From Ligula intestinalis (taxonomy: Eukaryota; Platyhelminthes; Cestoda; Diphyllobothriidea; Diphyllobothriidae): DNA of 64,000 nucleotides. Shown here one piece after another: positions 42,501 through 54,500 of this stretch. The DNA is taken from positions 48,442,113 to 48,506,112 of the forward strand of contig JAYGXS010000005.1 of the NCBI GenBank assembly GCA_036362985.1. The letters run 5' to 3'. The notes beneath the pieces are model-generated. The model worked only from the letters and a program-made list of their open reading frames with translations, was not told the origin of the DNA and made no database searches. A program made the position numbers and the translations under genes. Position 1 is the stretch's first letter. Each line of letters opens with the position of its first letter.

Positions 42501-45500
42501 AAAAATCCCGAACGAAATCCGCAGTGGGGGTACCAACACGGTGTGCGTGTGTGCTGTGGGACTGTGACCCGTAAAAATCTGTCCCACGGCATGACTCGGA
42601 CATTCGGTTTTTTTTTCATTTTAATTAGCATCAGAGGATGTCATTTAGTTTTCTCAATTTAAGGGAACGAAATGTTTAACCTCCGGAAACAATGACACGT
42701 GAATATTTGAGCTAGTACTGTCCCAACGGCTAGGCTACGTGTTACACGCGCAGACGGGATGTTAGGCCCAGTCAGCCGCTGTGTTCAACATCAATCCTAT
42801 TCGGCCTGACACGGACAAGCGAGTTTTTTTAGGAAAAATCGATGAGGGGGTGAGTGAGGCCCACGCTGGGGGGGGGCATCTTTCCACACACCATAGCACT
42901 CACTGATAATCAACCTGACGCGCCCAAACCAATCAGGACGCGGCAGGGGGTGTGGTAGGGGCCTGAAAGATTGTAAACTCGATCCTAGTATGGATCAGGC
43001 TGCAATGATTCGTTCTTAGTGTGGCCTGCATGGCGTTCCCACCCAACTCAACTGTTCTTACCGTAGTCTGATACATCTGGAGTGTGGCATGCGTGTTTAG
43101 CTTTGTCAGACACCGCGACAACATCCGCCTGCCTGCCTGCCGCAGCCGACTCGACTCTGTCTGACCATGAAAGTTAGGTGAGCAGAGGAGAGGGGGGCAA
43201 CGGCAGGTGTTGCGAACGTTTGTCTCACTACAAACAAATTCACGCAAGAGTCACTAGTGCTGTATTCACTCTGTGGGCACGCAATGGACATCGTCGCCTG
43301 CGATAGTCGAACGGCCGAGAGCATTTAGTCACACCGCGCTTGTGTAAAAACTTGCTTTAACTGAGGTATTTGGTTCGCCTCTCGGTGTGCTTGCAAGCGA
43401 CATTTTCGGCCTGGCTTCAACATCCGTATTTTCTCCCTCTCCGAAAGGAGGGTTCTTAGCCCGTTTACATTTAAGCTGCAACAACAGAAATTCCAAAACT
43501 GCGGTGGCCTCTATCGTCTGCAGATGCAGATTAGGACATAAAACGCACTTATACTATTTTATCTACCCATCCTTATACTTTAAAGTTCTGCTTTGTTTTA
43601 CAATTTCAACCCATACAGTTTCAAGTCACAAAAGCATTCTACTTGTGGTGTGGTCTTTCCATTTCCGGAAACTTTCTGAAGTTGCCAGACCTCCCACACA
43701 CACACAGAGGTTTCATTATACCGATGGCCTTTTAACTAGTTAATGCTTCATCTCGAGCAGAGGCCATCTGAAAGGAACGTAACGACAAAGCCCTGAGACT
43801 TGCGTATCACAAACGAAAAAGAACAGTTTGCAGACAATCGCAAATCAAAAGTCCCAGCGAGTCGATGCAGCATTTCAGCTCTATAGTAAAACCATTCGAA
43901 TGTTCTTGGTGGATAAATACTCACACAACGATCGGATACGAGCCTGTGAGATCACTCTAGGGCCCTGCCAGCAGCCGCAAAGCAGCTAGTACTATAGGCA
44001 GATGAGTATCGCCGGCGGTGACAAGGGAGACTGGAATGACCATTTCTGGCTTATTAGCCGTCGTCAGCCAGTCATATCCAACCGCAAGTAATACACTACC
44101 CGAGGCTCGAACTCGCGACCTTTTACTCCAAAGTTCAGCGCTCCTGCGACTGAGCCAAGGAGTCGTTGACTTACAGGTTCAGATCGAAAATACTCTTATT
44201 GGTGGATGAATTTTTTGAGCCTTTAATAGTAGCCACTGCGTGAGTGCTGGCGAGGCTCTAGAATGAACCCTAAGCCGGAACGGGACAAGTTAGTCCCGAG
44301 GCCGATCGTGAGCGTTTATTCACTACTCCTTATCTAAACCGACAAGGTAACAAACCCATAGCTCAATGACTAGGAGTTTGGGCTTATGATCAACAGGTAA
44401 CTGGTTCGGGCCTCGGGTGGTGCTCCATCTGGACTTGGGTATGGCTGGTGGCCGACGGCTGATAAATCAAAATTGGCCTCTCCAGTCCCCTCCGTCGGCA
44501 ATTTCCATCTGATTAGGATGTCTGTCCGTGATACATAGGTAATTTGCCAATACAAGCGAACATCCGTGTCCCAGGAAGCAATTGAGAAGAAGAAGAAGAC
44601 TCGATCGCTGGGACAATATGTTTATTCGCCTGACGTTTCTGCTACTCATGTCTCTGATGACGAATACGCGACGGATATCGAAACTTCAGGCGAATAAACA
44701 TATTGTCCCAGCGATCGAGTCTTCTTCTTCTTCTCATATATAGGTAATGTTGGCTAAAAGCATGCCAGTAAGCCAGTTTTTCTAGAAATTCCGAAATTTA
44801 AAAAAAAACTAAAACATACACCATTCAACAACTACTTGATTTTCGGTTAGCCTGTGAAAATTATGTCGCAATTAGGTGGCGTATGCTATTATTAGGGTGA
44901 CTTAATCATAGGTCTGAATCTGTCATGCATCGCCTATATAAAGATAAAAAATCAAAAGTAGAAAGTATCTCAAGATTGGTTACCTTTGTGCATCTTAAAG
45001 TATACAATTAATTGGAATTATTAAAGCAAAAAGGATGATAGTTGACAGAAAATAGTTCTACAAGCGCAGATGTAACACATGCAGTCATTCATCCGGAGTG
45101 GTTGAAATGACAGCAAAAGGAGAAAGCCTCGAGAAATCCCCCCTTCCCCTGGGTTGTGCTTTTTTGCTCCTAAGACCTCAACCTCTCCCAAAAACATAAA
45201 GTATCGAAAGCCTTTAAAAGTTACGAACTCAAGTTGAAAACGTCAGTACAGGAAAAGTATCAATGGGCATGTCATACACTTGACACTGTTCGGTAGAAAT
45301 AGGATGTAATATCGTCAAACCTGTTTTTAACTAGTAGGTATGAATTTGTTCACTAAGCAGTGGGTGTAGGAAAACGATCTTCCTACCTGGAGAACAACAA
45401 GCGTGTAATCCGGATGATTATGCATGATACGAACTCGTTTTACAGCAAAAAAATACATTCAACTCGACGCGAATCGCAGATTTACTTCAGAAAAACTCGA

Positions 45501-48500
45501 ACGCAAAGCAAACTTTAATAAAGCTCGCCACCTATTTTGTTCCTTGTAACATAACCTTCGCAATAGCACACACATACATTAGGTTTTTTTTCAAATTCTC
45601 GAATGTTGGTGGAGTTGGTTAAATAGCAATGCCTATGTAGTGGCTCGCGACCTGGGTGGCAGCGCCCGAAGACTGCGCAGAAAAACAAATGGCTTCTTGT
45701 CAACAATCAGACCACCGTGAAGGCAGCTTCCCCAGCTCTACGATGCCTGCGCACTGAGGCTTCCGTGTAAGGTTTTTGATCCAATTAAAAAGTTGAAGTA
45801 GTTGAAAACAAAGAGTTCGCCCGCCCTGTTCTCATAGACGGGATAATGTTTTTTGTTCTGCGACCTACAACGGCAGCATTTTAAGCCATTTACCATTCCA
45901 CTTTTCGATCTCCTGTCCCAGAAAGCCGTTGTGATATAACACGGAGAAAAAAACTGAGACAATACTTATCTCAAGGTTTAAAGCGAAAGCAAAACGCTAA
46001 AACAGGCTACTAGCTGTTGATTACTTGTAAAGCTGCACTTTTAAAACCGATATATCAACCATAAATCATACAGGGAAAGTTGGGGCACCCACTGATGAGC
46101 CGGAGCCCTCACAGCTCTGTCAAGCAGCGGCAGCATACCTGCCAAACACGTGCCTGGGCCTTTTTAGCAAGTACCTTGGCTGTTAGCATGGTAGGTTACA
46201 ACATCAATGTTAAATCTCTCTTTGTTGTGTAGATGTAGACAACCGTACCGGATGGCCTCCACGAATGTGAATAAAAAACGTCCATTCAGGATGTGATTCG
46301 CGCTATTTCGCGTCTGGAATACAGCCCAATCTGCGTGTGTCAGAAGACGTTTGGTGACTCACCTATAAGCCAGCTGGGCCTCCAATAGGAATTCATTGAC
46401 CTGGAAGACATACGCCAGCTACCTGCATACCACGCGCCCGCAGAACGAACTGGTTACTGGATGATGCTTGTTTAATTCAACAGCAACCGATAAGACCGAT
46501 CAGTCGCAAATGGAGTCAGGGTGGAATGGCCACCTTGGTTACGACTATATGTCTATGAAAGCGAGGCCTAAAAATTGATCAGCCTTCATCGCAGGATGGC
46601 CAAGAATGTGTATGCGACTGTGAGAAGAGCAAAAGGCTTCGAATCAACGTAATCTGGATTAAATAAATCATAGAATTGATAACACTTAACCGGAGCGTGA
46701 CTTGTTGTGCTCTGTTGCATGGAAGCACCTATTTTGCTCTTCAAGGGAATCAAAAAGTGTTTTTTCGCAGCGAACTGCTCTGCTACGTCTCCATATATCT
46801 TCAAATGAGTTGACAGCTAAGTAATATAGGGACAACGGGAAAAAATGCTGACGGACAGATAGTACTGTCGGCAAGACGAGGGTGACTGGAATGGTCATTT
46901 CTGGCATATTAACCGTCATCCGCCAGTCATACTCAGAAGCAAATGGTGCCCCACTTGAGCCTCGAATTCACCACCCTTTTTATCCGAGTCAAACGCCCTA
47001 ACCATTAAGCTACGAGTTCATTTTCTAACCGGTTTGGGTCAAATGATATTGACACACGTTGAGTAGAGTTCACCTGACCACCAACGGAACTCATCTCTCT
47101 TGCTCTGCCTTCGGCCACGTCAGAGGCCTTGAGAGCCACACGTGAGTTTACAGCTAAGTGACATAGGGAGCACAGATAATAATGCTGATGCGATACGAAT
47201 GTAAGTATTGTGAAGAAAATTAGGGACTGCGCAAGTTTGAGGCGCAAATGCATTAGGCTCGAGCATATTCGACAGCCAGATCATGGCCGACATGATGTTA
47301 GTCCCAGCGATTGGCTCCCTTAATCACCCCAGGTATACACAAACCTCGTCCTTCTGACGACTTCCGTATCTAAATTATTAACTGGCATCTTGTTATTGTT
47401 ATGACTTCAATACGGCAACTGTGGCTACTTACAAAGTGGCCGGAAATCAACGTCGCGTCAACCCTAAGGTTCCTCCATCTTGGCGGTTCTGGTTTTCATG
47501 TCCTGCTAAGGAGTGATAAAAGCAACTCCTACCCACTGGACTGCTTATGTTGCTCGATCTGATGTATGCAGCCTTTTCCACAATGTCGCGGTAAAATGAG
47601 CATGGCCTCCGAGTTAAACTCTCATGTGCGCTCGTACGAACAGCGATCAAGCGAGGCAGGAAAGATGTGCTAAATAGTGATTTCCCTTTTAGTTTTCTCT
47701 GCGTGAAAACCACGAAGACATTCCTTCTGTGTTTTCTCCTGTTTTATTTTGCAGGCGACTGGCGGAAGTCCGACTCTAGTCGATATGGTAAACAGTAGAT
47801 TGTCTAGCTCGTGAAATGTGGAGATGGAGATTTAAAAGGAGTGTTTTAGCACGTATTTCAGACTGTTTAAATTTTTCATTAAATTGACTTGAGGCGCAAA
47901 ATTTTCTGTACTTGAAAAGGGTTCAATCCGATCAGCATATTGAGGGGAACTAGGCACACAATTTGGCAGAGTTAAAATTTCTCGATGGCTAGTTGAAACC
48001 TGATGAAGGGGAAATGGCGTCGGTATTACGCCCATCCCACTTATTCCAGTTGATTCCTACTCAATTAATCAAACACCTTACGATTGACTGAAAAGACACG
48101 TGCAACATGAGCGCACTTCGGCTTCTAACAATCAGCATGTTCGTCTTCAAGACGAAGCCACTCATTATATCGTGGGCGTACTCGAAAGGCTTTTATACTT
48201 TGCTTAATTTTGACTCATTGTAGGTAGTTACACTGTAAGTACCAATAATAGTCACCAAAAATTACAGTGGCTCAGGCATGAATGCAATGCTGCAATGTCT
48301 TTATTGAGACAGAATTACGCAAGTGCAGTTGTAAGCCCAATTAACCTGCGACGCAAACCCAACGTAGTGCGGTCATAGCTGTTTAAAGCGTATTTTCTGA
48401 CCGACTGTAACAACCACACTGTAGGAATCGACTATAAAAAGAGTATAGTTCTTCCATCGGTCGCTCATGTTCTGACAAATTCAAATGTTTTTGTTTACAT

Positions 48501-51500
48501 ATATTGTTATAACGGAGGCCCAGGCCGAGATATCACCTCGCCAAAATGTTATAACGGATACCTAGGCCGAAATATTCGCCGTCTAATTATGCCTCATGCG
48601 AGCCCTCAAAGAGATAACATAACAGGAAGTGTGCAGAAGGGAAAGTCGTTGAGTGTTCTATGCACAACAAATTAAGGGGAAAAAACGTTTGTCAACGATG
48701 TCCCTTGAGCCAATTAGTTTCTCTCTTGAGGTAGTGTCGAGTCCCATTGGCTGTTGGCTCAGTGAGTGAATGCAGCTAGAAATTTGAAACATCGTTTCCC
48801 AGGTACAAATTTGAAGACAGCGTATGTAGCAGAATTAAGTGGCATCATAAATTTCGCAAGCGCTCATCAGCCGCTTCCACTCGCTGCATAGACAGAATAA
48901 GGAATGATAAATTATAGAATTGAATTCATACAGAAAAATCGATCCAAAACATCAAGGTCACTTGAGTTAGCCAAAGGGCAATCAATAAAGTAGGAATTCA
49001 AACATTGTGGGCAATTGGCAGGCAGAGCAAAAGAGCACTTGCCGAGTTGGTTATTAAGACAGGAGAATAGGACTCCTCGTTCTTATATCACTGAACACCT
49101 ATTGGATACGGGTCATTCTGTTGACCCTAAAACATCCTTCCGAGTACTTGTTCGGGAACGAACAACTCGCATCTTACGCTACCTGGAGGCAGCATACATA
49201 AGGCGGTTTAAACCTGACCTATTTAAACAACTGGAGCATGTGGTGAACCTAACCCTACCGTGGTAGCACCGGCTCCTTGTTTACCCACCCCCTTTCCACA
49301 TTTTGGCCTTCGATGTTTTCGCCTTAGACGTTTTTACTGCGTTTTTGCTGCCCACAATGTTTGAATTCCTACTTTATTGATTGCCCCTTGGCTAACTTAA
49401 GTGACCTTAATGTTTTGGATCGAATTTTCTGTATGAATTCAATTCTGTAATTTATCATTTGTTATTCTGTTTATGCAGCGAGTGGAAGCGGCTGATGAGC
49501 GCTCGAGAAATTTATGGTGCCATTAAATGCTGCTACATACGCTAGCTAGAAATTCAAATGTTTGATTAATTTTCTAGCTCGAAGTGTTAGCTCGCGCATA
49601 GACCGATCGATAATCTATTGTGGACGCGGCTATGGTTTGCAAACTACTGCTTATGAAGGCTGTTGTTAGGCCACCTTGATATATATCATGCTCAAACTAG
49701 CCGTTGCGTTCATTTGGTAAGAAATTACATCTTTTTAAAAGGTTATACAAGAATAGGAAGCAGTTTTGGGCTCGAGAAAACGTTTTCGATACTCGAAGAA
49801 TTTTATAACCACATTAAGGTTTCCAAAGAGCATAATCTATACTTTTTCGTCATGAAATTGTGCAACCAATGCCCAGTATGCTGTAAGAAGTACTAATACA
49901 CAGAAACCTTCGGTCCTATTGAAATGACAATAGCATGGTCTTTAAAATATAATCATCGCAAACTTCATTAATACGAAGAGGCTACCTTACTTTTAATACA
50001 GCAGTTGAAGGAGGCTTAATTTTCTATCAAATAGGTACACGCAGAATTTTTGTGCATCTTTTCTATGCCATATTTTTTAATTTATAAGAACAACGAGAAT
50101 TGATGCAGAACGTTTATACTACTTCAGCAGTCATTTTTCACTGAGTGCGGTTGTTGCAAACGACCGTGACGTGGCGCTTTTAAAAGCCGGCACTTTGTGC
50201 GACTGGAATGTCTGGAGATTCCGTTTCGTGATAATCAGTATTATAACTCCACAGCAACGAACCCTTCTAAGCAAAAACACAGCGCAGAATTGTTGGTTAA
50301 CATGTAAGGAGATACGCCACATGAAGGCGTGGCTGTACATCGGTGCAAACGACCGCAGCATAAAGGCGGGGGAAGTGCATACCTGTTATTTTTTGTTATT
50401 CCACACAGTTTAAAAGCGATTGCGAAAAGTTGTTTGTTTAAGGCTAACAAGGAGCCCCATTCACGAAATTTTAATCGATAGAAATGTCTGGTGAAGTATG
50501 GCCTATGGGAAGTTTTCATTGGCGCAATTGGAATTTCGAGAAATTCGCATGTAGTTCTAGCTCGGGTGCGGGAAAAAAATAGAAAGGCGCATTGATTGAA
50601 ACGACGCGCTCATCCAAACGATTGTACCCTGCTCAAAAACGTCTATAGCGCAGACAGCACTAGGGTGCCAACTTAGAAAATCGGGTCAACTGATTTGGGA
50701 TTCATCTTGAGAACCCACCTAGTGGAGAGGTAATAAAGCTTCATCGTTGGGCAGTGTGCTGCAGAAATCGTTTCCTCCGTTTTCGCGACGCAATCAAATC
50801 TATTTAGTGTGCTATCGGTCAAAAAGTTTGTCTATATTAGTCTACGGCACTATTTTAATTGTGATGGTGAAGTCTTTAGTTTTCGCAAGTGCAAGTGAGT
50901 TCCGGCGCAGATACAGGACCCTGAAAATTACTAGTTTTATCTCATGTTGATAACTTTACCGCGCCAAAGAAGAAGGTATGACAATCCAGGTTTTCCACTT
51001 ATGACATTTCGACTTTTTTGTCGGCAATTTAATGCATCATAATGCTGTACGTAAATGCCTCCATTGCTTTTGAGAGCATGGCTCCTGGTGTTAGGTGTAA
51101 CGCCAGTTTGCTTTTTAACGGTGAAAATGCATATTCTTCATGAAAGTATCCTCAAAAATTAAGCCATCGCAAGGAAGCCTTCTTGAAGTGAACTCAGAAC
51201 CGGGCAAGCGTTTGCTAGACAGGGGAAATCAGAAAGTTGCCTACGGGCTTTATGCACCCGTAACTTACTCCACTTTTGACAAACAGAGAAAGGAGACAAT
51301 ATGCTGAAATCGAGTCCACGAAAGGCAGCAACGACCAACACTAGCCTGAATTAACAATATTGAGTAATGTGCAAATGGGACGAAAAGTTGGACAACTTGT
51401 GAATTATTGACCTCACCTTTACCTGGTAGACCTAACGAGTTCCAATGAGCCTATTATCAAATACCCGTCGATGAATGTTCACTCGTCCCGAGGTGCTTTG

Positions 51501-54500
51501 GGGCTCATTCTCGGGCCCCGCCAACAGCCGCACGGCAAAAGCAAGAGGTACTTTGGGCTTGAAAATGAGCTCCAAGGCAGAGCGAAACGAGTTAGTTCAG
51601 TGAAAAATCGATGAGCGTTCACCAACGAGTGTCAATATCTCCCGACCTAAACCGGCAAGACGAAGTGCGCGTGACTCAATGGCTAGACCGTTAGACTTCT
51701 GATCACTAAGGTCGCGAGTTTGAGCCTCGAGTGGTGCACCACTTGGGTCTGGCTGACGACGGCTAATAAGCCAGAAACGGCCATTCCAGTCTCCCTTGCC
51801 TTTGCCGGCAATGCTAACCGGAAAATAGATTTCATACCAGCAACAGTTGACAATGTGAGCCAACCACGATTAGCTGCCCCCCCATAACCGACTTAGACAG
51901 TACAGCATCCGCGTTAGACAGGAACACCCTCCCTCCCCACAGGCTTTCGTCCGCCAAATGGAATGACTACCGGGCATGCTGCCACTGCAACCTATAGAAC
52001 AGTTGCCAGCCCTGCAGGAGCGCCAGCACAAAAGGCAATGACCGCAGTGAGCTTATCGGAAGAGAGACAATGAGGTCATTTAAAGGCGTGGTCTGACTGC
52101 CAGCTCACCCGATAGAAAGACCGACCAGCAATCAGGTCAAACGCCCTCCGGCGGAATGATGACTGATCAGGCAAGTATGTCTGTCCTCCGTATCAATATT
52201 GCATCAATCAGGCGGCGACGGACAATGGAAACCCACGAAGAAAGTCATGGAGAACGTTAGCCGACTTCAAAGTCCGGTTTTGAGGTACAGCGCAAGTGTT
52301 GCTTAGTACAAACTGAAGAAGTCCAACTTTCAGACCAATTAAGTGCTAACCCACGTGATTTTAAGAGGTATATTGTGTTAGTGGATATGATACTAGCAGT
52401 GGCACTACGTTACTAAAGTCCGGGTAAGTGCACCATTGACTGTGATACAAGTTGAACTGCAGTTAAAATCTGCAAGAACCGTCAACTGAATACTGTGTGC
52501 TTCTGTCGTAGACAAATGTGAAAACTGTTGGCCTATCTTCAACTCCATAGAAAAACTATGTAACTATCAGATACCTGGATGTGCCTTTCTTGATTATTTC
52601 AAGTTACTTTCCCTTGGCTTTAGGCAAGCCGGCCTGCTACAAAAGGCATTCTTCAGACACATTCCGCAGTGAGGGAGAAGCTGTGTATTCTCTTTCATAA
52701 GGTGGCGTGTCATTCGAACGATCAACTCTACCAATGGTAACGTTTGTAACTCTTGGATTTCTGGCCTTAACCACGACGCTCTAATAGGAGTAGCAACGAA
52801 TAAATGCGTAAGGCGAAGGAAAATCGCTACGTGACCGCAAGATATCATTCAACAACAAGCAGAAGAAAATCCACTCGACCCAGTTTTGGAAAACTCGGCG
52901 ACCTCGGTGGGATTCGAACTCACGTTGGCAAGACAAAGGCTTTAGTATAGCCAAGGTTCTAACCAACCGAACCACGAGGCTTGCATCGGAAGGCGTGAGT
53001 TTAATCGCATTTGGGTGAAATAAATCTTTCAAATCTGCCAAACCTCCCTACAAAATAAGTGTACCTGGTAGATTCTATATCAACTGCTTAGGAAATCCTG
53101 CTTGGACAGTCAGCTTACCGTGTCAGTATTTATGCGTTCCATGCATAGCAGTAAGCTGAGCAGGTAAATTGACCCAATTGTGATCAGACTCATGGCTCCC
53201 GGTGGGACCCAAATAGGTCAGTTGGCTAGAGTGTTGACTGTATTAAAGCATTCCCCTGGCTGGCGTGGATTCGAATGGCACCGAAGTAGCCGAGTTTTTC
53301 GCAACCGGGTCGAATAAACTATTCACTTCTGCCGAAACCCCCTACAAATAGTTTATACGGACAAGAAGTCGACGATACTCAGAGAATATTGCACACAGAA
53401 ATAAACCAGCTCAAGTGAGTGAACGGAACCTAAGTGAACCTGACAATATATTAGCTTCGAGGTAAGTATCTTCTTAACGACGTCTCTTCATCGTAATCGA
53501 AAGAATGACTGCCTAGATAGTGCGAATGTTCTTTAATTATTTGTCGATGTTTACCTGAATTAAATTATAGTTCCAAGACAAAATGCACAAGGGATTTTCT
53601 GCTGCTAATTTCGTAGAGGATTACGGTTTAAGCAAAGTTGATTCCTTAACTATTTAAGTATTTCGATCTCTGCTAGCCTACAATAAAAGAAGATATGGGC
53701 ACTAGTGCGAATACTAGCCCAATTTAGTGTCCACAAAGCTAGGAATGCTGCCAACAAAATATGTGTGTGTTGATTGCATATCGCAACTGTTTTATGGGCG
53801 TCACGAGACGTTTATGGTCATTAAGGGCTACACGAAACTATTGTACATGAAATATGTATCACGCGAGATGCAACTTCAAAAATAACGGAAGACGCGGTTG
53901 GCTTTTTTACAAACGCCTGAAGTAATATTCCCTGCAAAAATCGACACGTGCCCCCTTGGAGAAGACATCATTTCACTAAAAAGAACAGCAAGTGACCTTA
54001 CGCAAACGTCCAGGATCGTACTTCGAGCGCCAGAGCAGTCGAAATTAGAGTGAAGAAGAGAAGCGATCTTATTTCTGCAACAGTCAGGAGGATCTTAAGG
54101 TTGCTGAAGTCGAAATATCAGAAGAAAACGGTAACACAGAAACGCAGAACATTAGACGGACTGCAATATGGAACGGGCCGGCTGATCCCAGAGTATATAA
54201 CGGAGGTATGTTACATAATAAATTCTAGAAACTGTAAAGTTTTTAAACTGAGTTCTTTGAAATAATGCCAGTTGGCCTATCTGTCTGACTCCTAAGTCGA
54301 CAAACAGTCCGGCTATAAGCATAAAATGTCCAAAGACGAAACTACTTCTGTAGAGTCCACAGGATCCTGTGGTGCTGTGTATTGATCGCCGTGATTTTCG
54401 GGGCTACACAGGTTATCGCAACTTTTCGATAGTGTACACTTCTGTAGTCGTGCTTTTTCGTGTTAGATTATTGACAATTATTTTGCAAATACGAAGATAA

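Larger units (their letters stand above)
48820..49545 (+). mobile_element. PLE remnant bracketed by about 195-bp inverted repeats
   Basis: Left arm 48820-49012, right arm 49349-49545, about 90% identical by eye. GGAATTCAAACATTGTGGGC ends the left arm and GCCCACAATGTTTGAATTCC starts the right one. The centre carries a GIY-YIG C-terminal fragment. Each arm contains a hammerhead core, in opposite orientations. PLEs are known to carry pseudo-LTRs, sometimes inverted. Confidence 0.82.

Noticed and set aside
46090..46110. CTGATGAG as a further hammerhead
   Set aside because: No GAAA box or helix II follows at a suitable distance.
47447..47713. Minus-strand ORF of 88 codons as another PLE fragment
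   Set aside because: A few residues look GIY-YIG-like but the catalytic motifs are absent.
52905..52985. A real tRNA gene
   Set aside because: A and B boxes are excellent but the acceptor stem and anticodon arm do not close, and the sequence sits inside a repeated element with inverted ends.
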